From DASYXZ01 sp035308965 (GTDB lineage Bacteria; Acidobacteriota; Terriglobia; UBA7540): a DNA stretch of 64,000 nt. Positions 8,903 to 16,264 of the stretch are shown here, piece after piece. A program made the position numbers and the translations under genes. The stretch's first letter is position 1, and each line of letters opens with the position of its first letter. A model generated the notes under the pieces. It was given only the letters and a program-made list of their open reading frames with translations. It searched no databases and was not told the origin of the DNA. The stretch spans positions 339,174-403,173 of the forward strand of contig DATGFN010000023.1 of the NCBI GenBank assembly GCA_035308965.1, read 5' to 3'.

Positions 8903-11141
8903 GAGGTCTCTTGGATTCTTCCACTGAATTCAACGCATGGCTATATCGGCTGAGCGTTCCCGAAGTGAACAGGGAATCGTGTGAGGAAAAGATGAGATCC
9001 TCGCGCTCGAGCCGAGGCGGATTTCCCTCTGGACTGGTGGCCACGGCTCCGCCCAAAAGCAATGTGGGTAGGGCAATTGAGTATCCGCGAACATTGGTGA
9101 TGATCTCCCGCAAAACGTCGTCGGGCGATTGGTAAGGCCATGGGTGGCCGAACTGGCGGGCGAGCGCCAGGATGATTTCCAAATCACTTCTGGTTCCCGG
9201 CTTGCGCATGGTCCGCTTGACGGCCTGTACTTGTCCGCAAGTGTTGGTGACGGTTCCCGGTTTCTCCGCGAAGCTGGTGGCAGGCAGGAAAACATCCGCG
9301 ACCTCCGCCGTTTCGGTGGAAAAGAGGTCGGCCACAACCAGAAATTCGACGGACCTCAGCGCGCTCCGGTCAAAATTGAATGTCTTCACAGGATTGGATC
9401 CAAAAACCATCAGAGCCTTAATCTCGCCATTTTGAATGCCACCGAGGATTCCCCGTAAGTCGTGCCCAGGCTGGGTGGCGAGTTTGGTTCCCCACACAGT
9501 CTCAAAATGCCGGCGCGCATCCGCATCGCTGAGGGCCGCATAGCCGGGAAGATTTCCGGGAAGCAGGCCCATATCGGCCGCGCCACGTGAATTGGCGTAA
9601 TCGCCCAAAGCAATGAATCGCGTGAGGCCCGGAAGTGCCAGTCCCCATCGCACCAGATCACCGATGGTCTCGCCGCGTACTTCCTCGCCAAAGATAATAA
9701 TGGTATCCGATTCCGCTTTGAGCTCATCCGCCAGTGTGCCGACCGACGCGGATCCCGCAACCACCATGTCAGGACCGGGCGATTGAGTTCCCATCAAAGC
9801 CCGGAGAGCTTGGCCCTCTCCGGCAGGATTCACCTGCACGTAAAGGCTCGCTTGGCGGCGCAGTTTTATATCGGCGCTGTTGACGATGTAAAGGCGCGCC
9901 CGGTGCTGGCGAACCGCCTGCCTGATCTGATAGGCGAGCAGGGGATGCTGGGGCGTGGGATTGTTGCCGATCAACAGAATGCTGGAAGCTTCGCCAAGGT
10001 CCTGCATGGTGGCGTGACGATCGACGGCGTGTGACTGGGTTAGTGCCGTGACAAGCGATGAGAAGTCCGCGGTTCGGTGATGATCAATGTTATTGGTTCC
10101 GAGAACCGTGCGGGCAAATCTCGATAATAGATAATTCTCCTCGTTGGTGGTGTGGTTGGACCCGATCACAGCGACGGAGTTGGCGCCATGGCGGGTGATG
10201 ACGTCATTCAACCGCGCCACCGTCGTGCCCAGGGCTTCCTCCCAGGTGCTCTCTTCCTGCTTTCCATCCCTGCGAATTCGCGGCGCTGTCACGCGGTTTT
10301 CGTTATTGACGAAGTCCCAGCCGAATCGCCCTTTGGCGCAGAGGAACTCTCCATTAATTCCCGAGTGGTCGCGGTTGTTGGCCCGGATGATCTCGTTGTT
10401 GCGGATGGAAAGAGTTGTCTTGCAACCGTCGCCGCAGTGGTTACAAATCGTGCCGGTGTAAGTCAGTTCCCACGGGCGCGTTTTATACCGATAAGTGCCG
10501 CTGGTAAGCGCGCCAACCGGACAAATGTCAATGCACATTCCGCATTCTTCACATTCCAGTTTTTCGCCCTGGTTGGGAATGATCTCGCTATGTCCGCCCC
10601 GGAAGCCGATGCCGAAGGCGTTCACATCCATCCCTTCATCACAGACCCGTATGCAGCGATAACAGAGGATGCAACGGGGCCGGTCGTAATAAACGAGATT
10701 GGAGAATTTCTTTTCCTCTTCGTGATGCTTGGTTTCGAGGAACCGCGTTTCCGCCGCGCCGTAGGTAAATACCATGTCCTGGAGTTCACACTCGCCGCCC
10801 TTGTCGCACACCGGGCAGTCCAGCGGGTGATTGGTCAGCAAAAACTCCAACATAGCCTTGCGCGCATTCTTCACTTCCTCATTGGCGGTGTGAACCACCA
10901 TGCCGTTGGTTACCACCGTCGTGCACGCCGTCTGCAACTTGGGCATCTTCTCGATCAGCACCACGCACATCCGGCAGGCGCCTTGCAAGGCCAGGCCCGG
11001 GTAGTAGCAGAAACTTGGAATGTCAATCGCGCTCTGCTTGGCGGCTTCGATGAGAAGCGTGCCCGGCGGGACGGAAACGGATTTGCCGTCGATGGTCAGG
11101 TTTACGGTAGTGGGTGGGGCTGATGCTACTTGATCTGGCAT
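8886..11141 (-). CDS. nuoG: NADH-quinone oxidoreductase subunit G
   Basis: A 751-residue iron-sulfur subunit of the peripheral arm. The N-terminus is a 2Fe-2S ferredoxin domain (PSFCYYPGL, GACRMCVVLIE), followed by the His/Cys-ligated cluster site HPLDCPVCDKGGECELQ, a two-cluster segment (CILCYRCIRVC and CEECGMCIDICPVGAL), the CNHCGDGC site, and a molybdopterin-oxidoreductase-like C-terminal half. The start at 11141 (MPDQVASAPP) is chosen because a GAGAGAAG Shine-Dalgarno lies just upstream; a longer frame back to 11213 would read through the repeat in the nuoF-nuoG spacer. It ends 17 bp inside nuoH. Confidence 0.95.
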   Translation of the reverse strand: MPDQVASAPPTTVNLTIDGKSVSVPPGTLLIEAAKQSAIDIPSFCYYPGLALQGACRMCVVLIEKMPKLQTACTTVVTNGMVVHTANEEVKNARKAMLEFLLTNHPLDCPVCDKGGECELQDMVFTYGAAETRFLETKHHEEEKKFSNLVYYDRPRCILCYRCIRVCDEGMDVNAFGIGFRGGHSEIIPNQGEKLECEECGMCIDICPVGALTSGTYRYKTRPWELTYTGTICNHCGDGCKTTLSIRNNEIIRANNRDHSGINGEFLCAKGRFGWDFVNNENRVTAPRIRRDGKQEESTWEEALGTTVARLNDVITRHGANSVAVIGSNHTTNEENYLLSRFARTVLGTNNIDHHRTADFSSLVTALTQSHAVDRHATMQDLGEASSILLIGNNPTPQHPLLAYQIRQAVRQHRARLYIVNSADIKLRRQASLYVQVNPAGEGQALRALMGTQSPGPDMVVAGSASVGTLADELKAESDTIIIFGEEVRGETIGDLVRWGLALPGLTRFIALGDYANSRGAADMGLLPGNLPGYAALSDADARRHFETVWGTKLATQPGHDLRGILGGIQNGEIKALMVFGSNPVKTFNFDRSALRSVEFLVVADLFSTETAEVADVFLPATSFAEKPGTVTNTCGQVQAVKRTMRKPGTRSDLEIILALARQFGHPWPYQSPDDVLREIITNVRGYSIALPTLLLGGAVATSPEGNPPRLEREDLIFSSHDSLFTSGTLSRYSHALNSVEESKRPHDHIF

Positions 11142-11165
11142 TCTTCTCTCAATTTGTGAATTCAG

Positions 11166-11238
11166 AATTATGAAGTATGAACCAACAAAACGAATTTGGT
11201 GCCTTTGTTTCATGCTTCATAGTTCATACTTCATAATT
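11166..11238. repeat. Heptamer array with perfect 17-bp inverted repeat, nuoF-nuoG spacer
   Basis: 11166-11182 and 11222-11238 are perfect 17-base complements (AATTATGAAGTATGAAC and its reverse). The right side is a tandem array of four heptamers, TTCATGC, TTCATAG, TTCATAC and TTCATAA (11209-11236); the left has two, TATGAAG and TATGAAC. It starts about 14 bp after the nuoF stop and ends about 25 bp before the nuoG start in transcript order. Confidence 0.9.
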
Positions 11239-11252
11239 TTTTACACTCCGAT

Positions 11253-12572
11253 TTAACTTACCGTCGCTTCCTTTCGCTCATACGGACAACCGCCCAATTT
11301 CACGTGCTCCTCAAACTCGTGCCGGAATTTCTTGAGGATGCTGATTACGGGGAGCGCGGCCGCGTCGCCCAGCGGGCAAAGCGTCTTCCCCAGGATATTG
11401 AAAGCTACGTCCAGCGCCGTGTCCGGGTCTTCCGGAACTCCTGCGCCGCCGTGAAGGCGGGTAAGGAGGGTCTTGAGCCAGGACGTTCCCTCGCGGCAGG
11501 GAATGCACCAACCGCAGGATTCGTGGGCGTAAAACTTGGAGATGCGCAGCGCAGCCTTCACCATGCAGGTGTCTTCGTCCATAATCACCACGCCGCCCGA
11601 ACCTAGCATGGAGCCAATCTTGGCCAGCGAATCAAAATCCATGGGTGTATCGATTTCCTCGGGAAGGAGAACCGGACAGGACGATCCGCCGGGAATAACG
11701 CACTTTAATTTCTTGCCGCCCGGAATTCCTCCACCCACCTCCTCGATAATCCGGCGCAGGGGAAATCCCATGGGCAGTTCATAAACGCCGGGCCTGTTGA
11801 TGTGGCCGCTCAGGCAGAATAACCGCGTCCCGCCATTCTTCGGACTGCCCAGTTTTGAATACCATTCCGCGCCGTTCAGGAGTATCGAAGGGACATTGGA
11901 AAGGGTTTCAACGTTATTCACCACCGTGGGCCCGCCATACAAGCCCACCACGGCAGGGAAGGGCGGTTTGACGCGGGGATATCCGCGCAAACCCTCGAGC
12001 GAATTTAGCAGCGCGGTTTCTTCTCCGCATTCGTAAGCGCCCGCGCCGGTGTGGGTGGCGATATCGTAATTGAAGCCCGAACTTAAAATGTTCTTGCCCA
12101 AATATCCGCGCGCGTAGGCTTCCTCAAGAGCGCGATCGAGGATGTCCAGCAGATACCGGTATTCCCCGCGCACATAGATGTAACCCTGGTTGGATTGAAT
12201 CGCGTATCCGGCGATGGCTATTCCTTCGATCAATTGGTGCGGGTCAAACTCGATCAGCGGCCTATCCTTGCAAGTGCCGGGCTCGCTTTCGTCCGCGTTG
12301 CAAACCACGTATTTTGGTTTGGCGGATTGCTTGGGCACGAAGCTCCATTTCATCCCCGTATTGAAGCCCGCGCCACCGCGGCCGCGAAGGCCGGAGTTTT
12401 TGACCTCATTGATAACTTCATCGGGCTTCATGGAGAGCGCTTTGGTCAGCGCTTTGTAGCCGTCGTTCTGAAGGAACACGCCAATGGAGGCGGAATTGGG
12501 GATGCCAATCCGCCGGGTGATGACTTTCACCTCGAGCGGCGAGCCTTTCAGGTAGTTTTCGTAATCGCTCAT
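11253..12572 (-). CDS. nuoF: NADH-quinone oxidoreductase subunit F
   Basis: A 439-residue NADH-oxidising subunit carrying FMN and a 4Fe-4S cluster. FMN/NADH-binding signatures are LRGRGGAGFNTGMKW, CNADESEPGTCKDR and GAGAYECGEETALLNSLEG. The cluster motif is ESCGWCIPCREGT with the distant fourth cysteine in TLCPLGDAAA. Length is normal. It passes electrons to NuoE and NuoG. The spacer to nuoE (103 bp) contains an octamer repeat. Confidence 0.97.
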   Translation of the reverse strand: MSDYENYLKGSPLEVKVITRRIGIPNSASIGVFLQNDGYKALTKALSMKPDEVINEVKNSGLRGRGGAGFNTGMKWSFVPKQSAKPKYVVCNADESEPGTCKDRPLIEFDPHQLIEGIAIAGYAIQSNQGYIYVRGEYRYLLDILDRALEEAYARGYLGKNILSSGFNYDIATHTGAGAYECGEETALLNSLEGLRGYPRVKPPFPAVVGLYGGPTVVNNVETLSNVPSILLNGAEWYSKLGSPKNGGTRLFCLSGHINRPGVYELPMGFPLRRIIEEVGGGIPGGKKLKCVIPGGSSCPVLLPEEIDTPMDFDSLAKIGSMLGSGGVVIMDEDTCMVKAALRISKFYAHESCGWCIPCREGTSWLKTLLTRLHGGAGVPEDPDTALDVAFNILGKTLCPLGDAAALPVISILKKFRHEFEEHVKLGGCPYERKEATVS

Positions 12573-12594
12573 GTCTTCAACTTTTTCTCTGCGT

Positions 12595-12664
12595 CTTGGC
12601 GCCTCTGCAAGAGATTGTTCTTGTCTTCAGAACATTCTCACGCAGAGTCGCAGAGTCGCCAAGG
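12595..12664. repeat. Octamer palindromic element in the nuoE-nuoF spacer
   Basis: The right arm has octamers GCAGAGTC, GCAGAGTC and GCCAAGG (12642-12664). The left arm CTTGGCGCCTCTGC (12595-12608) complements 12650-12663 with one mismatch. The core between the arms (GATTGTT, then TCAGAACATTCTC) resembles the element between nuoH and nuoJ, so both belong to the same dispersed family. Confidence 0.8.
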
Positions 12665-12675
12665 TAAAACCAATT

Positions 12676-13146
12676 TCAGACCTTCCGCAACTTTTCAATC
12701 AACGCGTCGATTTTTTCCAGCGTAAGGTTTTCAAAGAAATCGTAATTCACCTGCATGGCCGGTGCCCCGCAGCAAGCGCCCAGACATTCCACTTCTTCCA
12801 GGGAAAACTTTCCGTCAGCGGTGGTCTGCTTATGTCCGATGCCGAGTTTCTTGGAACAATGTTCCAGCATCGCTTCACCGCCCCGCAAGAGGCAGGAGAT
12901 ATTCGTGCAAACCTGGAAATTATATTTGCCGATGGGCTGGCGATGGAGCATCGAGTAGTAGCCGATATCCTCGATGACCTCGATGGGGCGCACTTCCACG
13001 GCGCGCGCGATCTCCTGGATCAATTCCTCACTGACGTACCCAATCTCGTCCTGCCCAAACATCAGCAAGGGCACAATGGCCGAGCGTTTTAAGGGGTAAC
13101 GCGCAATGACCTGATCGAATTTAGCTCTTAAAGATTCCGATAGCAT
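12676..13146 (-). CDS. nuoE: NADH-quinone oxidoreductase subunit E
   Basis: A 156-residue thioredoxin-fold 2Fe-2S subunit of the NADH dehydrogenase module. The four cluster ligands are C80 and C85 (QVCTNISCLLRGG) and C121 and C125 (CLGACCGAPAMQVN), the family pattern. The N-terminus has the expected YPLKRSAIVPLL segment. It lies between nuoD and nuoF, with repeat-filled spacers on both sides. Confidence 0.96.
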   Translation of the reverse strand: MLSESLRAKFDQVIARYPLKRSAIVPLLMFGQDEIGYVSEELIQEIARAVEVRPIEVIEDIGYYSMLHRQPIGKYNFQVCTNISCLLRGGEAMLEHCSKKLGIGHKQTTADGKFSLEEVECLGACCGAPAMQVNYDFFENLTLEKIDALIEKLRKV

Positions 13147-13158
13147 TCGGTTCCCGCT

Positions 13159-13244
13159 GTCTTCTGTCCTTTGTCATTGGTCCTTAGTCATTTGCCCCGG
13201 CAATTTTATCGCCTGTTTGCAGCCTTTGAATAATGACAAAGGAC
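13159..13244. repeat. Heptamer array with inverted arm in the nuoD-nuoE spacer
   Basis: Five tandem heptamers beginning with GTC run from 13159 to 13193 (GTCTTCT, GTCCTTT, GTCATTG, GTCCTTA, GTCATTT). GTCCTTTGTCATT at 13166-13178 is perfectly complementary to AATGACAAAGGAC at 13232-13244. The element occupies most of the 109-bp gap. Confidence 0.85.
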
Positions 13245-13255
13245 CTGGGACGTCC

Positions 13256-14452
13256 TCATCGATCAATCTCTCCCAACACAACATCGATACTTCCGATGCA
13301 AGCCACCACGTCGGCAATCAGCCGGCCTTCGATCATCTTGGGCAGCGCCTGGAGATTCGCAAATGAGGGCGCCCGCACGTGACATCGCCACGGCTTGGGC
13401 GATCCGTCGCTGACCACGTACACCCCCAGCTCTCCGCGCGGCGATTCAATTGAATGATAGACCTCGCCGATGGGCGGGTGGAAACCTTCTGTCACAATCT
13501 TGAAGTGATAGATCAGCGACTCAATGCTGGTCTTCATGCTCTCGCGGTCGGGCATCACGATGTGCGGCGCGTTGGCCTTGATAGGCCCTTCGGGCAAGCC
13601 ATCCATCGCCTGTTTCACGATTTTCAGCGACTCGCGCATTTCATCAACCCGCACCAGGTAGCGCGCGTAAACGTCGCCCTCATTGCGCGTCGGAACGTTG
13701 AAATTAAACTTATCGTAACTCGAATAGGGCTGGTTCTTTCGCACGTCCCAATTCACGCCGGAGCCGCGAACCGACGGGCCTGAAAGGCCGTAGGCTATCG
13801 CGTCTTCTTTGGAAATCACACCCACGCCCTTGGTTCGCCCCAGCCAAATGGGATTGCGGGTGAGCAGACCCTCGTATTCGTCGAAGCGCGCGGGAAACTT
13901 CTTTACAACTTTTTCCACTGACTTCAGCCAACCGATGGGGGGCTCGAGGGCGAGTCCTCCAATGCGAAAGAAACTGGTCATCATGCGCTGGCCCGAGACC
14001 ATCTCAAAAATGTGCATCAGGTCTTCGCGTTCCCGAAAGCAGTAGAGGAAGACGGACATGGCGCCAATATCAATGGCATGCGTTCCCAGCCAAACCAGGT
14101 GGCTGCCGATCCGAGTCAGCTCGGTCAGGAGCACACGAATCCATTGAGCGCGGGGGGGAATTTCCAAGTCGAGCAGTTTCTCCACGGCCAGACAATAGGC
14201 CAGGTTGTTGGAGAGGGGCGCGAGGTAATCCATCCGGTCGGTGAGGGTGACGCCCTGCGAGTAAGTCTTATCCTCGAAAGATTTCTCAAAGCCGGTATGC
14301 AAATACCCGATGTCGTAGATGGCGCGCACCACCGTTTCGCCGTCCAGCTCGAGGACGAGGCGCAACACGCCGTGCGTGGACGGGTGTTGCGGACCCATGG
14401 AGAGGATGACCTTTTCCTCCTGGCCTGGCACTTTTTCAAGGGTCACGGCCAT
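13256..14452 (-). CDS. nuoD: NADH-quinone oxidoreductase subunit D
   Basis: A 398-residue peripheral-arm subunit that lines the quinone pocket. Signatures are LSMGPQHPSTHGVLRLVLEL with the quinone-site histidine, DIGYLHTGFEKSFE, DRMDYLAPLSNNLAYC and the C-terminal VACIGSIDVVLGEIDR. The start at 14452 (MAVTLEKVPG) is preferred over an upstream ATG because GGGAG lies at a fitting distance and the extension runs into nuoC. It overlaps the nuoC end by 10 bp. Confidence 0.96.
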   Translation of the reverse strand: MAVTLEKVPGQEEKVILSMGPQHPSTHGVLRLVLELDGETVVRAIYDIGYLHTGFEKSFEDKTYSQGVTLTDRMDYLAPLSNNLAYCLAVEKLLDLEIPPRAQWIRVLLTELTRIGSHLVWLGTHAIDIGAMSVFLYCFREREDLMHIFEMVSGQRMMTSFFRIGGLALEPPIGWLKSVEKVVKKFPARFDEYEGLLTRNPIWLGRTKGVGVISKEDAIAYGLSGPSVRGSGVNWDVRKNQPYSSYDKFNFNVPTRNEGDVYARYLVRVDEMRESLKIVKQAMDGLPEGPIKANAPHIVMPDRESMKTSIESLIYHFKIVTEGFHPPIGEVYHSIESPRGELGVYVVSDGSPKPWRCHVRAPSFANLQALPKMIEGRLIADVVACIGSIDVVLGEIDR

Positions 14453-14928
14453 CGGGTGATGCTCCCTTGAACGGGATAGTCTTTGCGCAGGGGATGTCCT
14501 TCCCAATCTTCCGGCAAAAGAATCCGCCGCAAGTCGGGGTGCCCGGTGAATTGAATTCCGAAGAGGTCAAATATTTCGCACTCGAAGGCCTGGGCGGACG
14601 GCCAAACCGGGACCATCGAATCCACCCGTGGATCCTCGCCCGGAATTCTCACCTTCAACCGCAAGCGTTGGTTCGTATCAATTGAAAGAATGTGACAAAT
14701 GGTCTCAAATCGTGGCTCCGCCGGGTAGTGATCCACGGCGGTGATGTCGGAGAGATATTTAAAAGCCACGCCGGGTTCGTCGCGCAGAAATTCACATATG
14801 TGGCGCAATTGAATCGCTCTAATATGGACCGAAATTTCGTCGCGAAAAGTTGAAACGTCTTCCACCGCGTCCGGAGCGAACTGCCGAAGCTTCTGGATGG
14901 CGGGATTTGATTCGGGGTCGGATGGCAT
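14443..14928 (-). CDS. nuoC: NADH-quinone oxidoreductase subunit C
   Basis: A 161-residue subunit of the hydrophilic arm (30-kDa subunit family). The hallmark is the C-terminal stretch ECEIFDLFGIQFTGHPDLRR followed by LPEDWEGHPLRKDYPVQG. The N-terminal half (HIRAIQLRHICEFLRDEPG, SDITAVDHYP) also fits. It is a separate gene, not fused to nuoD. Upstream, where nuoB would be expected, only a 214-bp A/T-rich repeat-bearing spacer is found. Confidence 0.95.
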   Translation of the reverse strand: MPSDPESNPAIQKLRQFAPDAVEDVSTFRDEISVHIRAIQLRHICEFLRDEPGVAFKYLSDITAVDHYPAEPRFETICHILSIDTNQRLRLKVRIPGEDPRVDSMVPVWPSAQAFECEIFDLFGIQFTGHPDLRRILLPEDWEGHPLRKDYPVQGSITRWP

Positions 14929-14960
14929 AAATTTGTTTACAGAGTGTGAGAAAACGAGAA

Positions 14961-15135
14961 AGGTTAAAAGTTAAAGGGTAAAGGGTAAAAAAAAGAAAAA
15001 GCAGTGCGATTTCGAAAAAAGCGAAACATGGTTCCCAAAACAAAAAGCTGAATTCAGTCCCTGAATCTGTAGCCAGCCTATATTTCTTAAGAGACTTCCC
15101 ACGAAACTTTATTCTTACCCTTTAACCTTTACCCT
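14961..15135. repeat. Heptamer array with inverted copy in the nuoA-nuoC spacer
   Basis: Four heptamers (GTTAAAA, GTTAAAG, GGTAAAG, GGTAAAA) run 14963-14990, and three complementary heptamers (TTACCCT, TTAACCT, TTACCCT) run 15115-15135. The 21-base arms 14961-14981 and 15115-15135 match with few mismatches. Between them are about 130 bp of A/T-rich sequence with no coding potential. It lies where nuoB is normally found. Confidence 0.85.
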
Positions 15136-15142
15136 TTTTTTC

Positions 15143-15502
15143 TCACTTCTTCCAGTCCAGCGCACCTTTTTTCCAAATATAAACATATCCCGCGCCAAGG
15201 ACGGCGATGTAAATCAACATTTCCACAAATCCGGGCCATCTCAGGCTCCTGTAGACGACCGCCCACGGATAAAGGAACACTGCTTCCACGTCAAACAAAA
15301 TAAATAGCATGCCGACAAGGTAAAAACTGACGGAGAAGCGTTCACGGGCATTTCCAACCGGATCAATGCCGCACTCGTAGGGCGATAGCTTTTCCCTTGT
15401 TGGTCTGTTGACCCCCACCCAGGATGACAAGCCGAGCAATGCCGCCGCCACAAAGGCGACGACACCTAGATGGATCAGAATGGGGAGATAATCTCCAAGC
15501 AT
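15143..15502 (-). CDS. nuoA: NADH-quinone oxidoreductase subunit A
   Basis: First gene of the operon: a 119-residue, three-helix membrane subunit. The diagnostic loop is KLSPYECGIDPVGNARERFS followed by VGMLFILFDVEAVFLYPWA. Length is standard. A promoter with near-consensus -35 and -10 boxes lies about 45 bp upstream of its ATG. The heptamer array in the spacer begins about 7 bp after its stop. Confidence 0.96.
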   Translation of the reverse strand: MLGDYLPILIHLGVVAFVAAALLGLSSWVGVNRPTREKLSPYECGIDPVGNARERFSVSFYLVGMLFILFDVEAVFLYPWAVVYRSLRWPGFVEMLIYIAVLGAGYVYIWKKGALDWKK

Positions 15503-15547
15503 TGCAATAGGTTACAGGCAACTTTCGGGTGCGTTTCTAAGCCCAAC

Positions 15548-15577
15548 ACTATAAGAGCCTGGAAATAGTTGTGTCAA
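15548..15577 (-). promoter_or_regulatory. Sigma-70-type promoter of the nuo operon
   Basis: Read on the minus strand, TTGACA (15577-15572) is followed after 18 bp by TATAGT (15553-15548), predicting a start near 15541 and a 5' leader of about 40 bases before nuoA. This is the clearest consensus promoter in the window and it faces the right way. It was found by eye only. Confidence 0.65.
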
Positions 15578-15659
15578 GTTTTTTCTTGCCTCACGCCCTC
15601 TAAGCCGCTAACATTCTGGCGGGGACCGTAATCTCTTCCCCCCGCCGAGGCGCTGAAAT

Positions 15660-15935
15660 ATGGTTACCGGCTTCAATACGGATATCAAACACGAGGGCGT
15701 GGTTTACCACATCCAGACCGAGCCGCGGAAAAAAGACGCGGGAATCGAGACGATGGTTTACATTCGCGGAGCCGTCATCCATTCGTTGACTACCTCTTAC
15801 GAGGAATTCCTACACTCGCCCGATTACAGTGACGACAAGCTGAAAAGCATGTTGGAAAGCCAGCACCGATTGGTTATCGGGCGCATCCGCGGGGGCGAGA
15901 TCAAGCCGCCCGCCCCTCCGGCCGCCGGCTCGTAG
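15660..15935 (+). CDS. Small conserved hypothetical protein
   Basis: A 91-residue soluble protein with no signal peptide. The N-terminal half, TGFNTDIKHEGVVYHIQTEP, is a pattern I recognise from small uncharacterised proteins of acidobacteria and deltaproteobacteria. Predicted beta strands (VVYHIQTE, ETMVYIRGAVIHS) are followed by a helical part (DDKLKSMLESQHRLVIGRI) and a proline-rich end. It stands 13 bp before the ThiS-like gene on the same strand, so the two are probably co-transcribed. It is divergent from nuoA. No function can be assigned. Confidence 0.75.
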   Translation: MVTGFNTDIKHEGVVYHIQTEPRKKDAGIETMVYIRGAVIHSLTTSYEEFLHSPDYSDDKLKSMLESQHRLVIGRIRGGEIKPPAPPAAGS

Positions 15936-15948
15936 TCCGGAGAGAATT

Positions 15949-16167
15949 TTGATTACCATCCAGGTCAACGGCGAAAAGAAGGAGATTCCTGAAGGTTTGA
16001 CGCTGATCGCCTTACTTGGATTGCTCAAACTTCCCGGCGATCGGGTTGCTGTGGAGCATAATCTCGAAATCGTGCCGCGAAACCAGTGGGGCAACACCCA
16101 AATCCGAGGCGGAGATCGTTTGGAAGTGGTCCATTTCGTCGGTGGCGGTTCCGAATTTGAATATTAG
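15949..16167 (+). CDS. thiS: ThiS-like sulfur carrier with a five-residue tail after Gly-Gly
   Basis: A 72-residue ubiquitin-fold protein (ITIQVNGEKKEIPEGLTL, DRVAVEHNLEIVPR, GDRLEVVHFVGGG). Such proteins carry a C-terminal thiocarboxylate, made by adenylation of the last glycine, that donates sulfur for thiamine thiazole or other pathways. Here the expected end VGGG (residues 64-67) is followed by SEFEY before the stop, so the glycine is not terminal. A protein with such a tail would need trimming, as known for QbsE, which is cut by the JAMM peptidase QbsD. TTG at 15949 is preceded by GGAGAG. No thiG, thiF or JAMM gene lies nearby. Confidence 0.8.
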   Translation: MITIQVNGEKKEIPEGLTLIALLGLLKLPGDRVAVEHNLEIVPRNQWGNTQIRGGDRLEVVHFVGGGSEFEY

Positions 16168-16264
16168 ATTTGTGATTGGCGGGCTGCCGGCTTGGATTCC
16201 TCACCTCGTCGAATCTGACTTTCAGCATCGCGAATCCGCCGAAAATTAAAGACTCTCACTTCTC

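Noticed and set aside
10152..11123. A 323-codon plus-strand frame within nuoG
   Set aside because: Antisense to conserved iron-sulfur motifs of NuoG; it has no recognisable features.
14929..15142. A hidden nuoB fragment
   Set aside because: The A/T-rich sequence shows no NuoB cysteine motifs in any frame that I can see.
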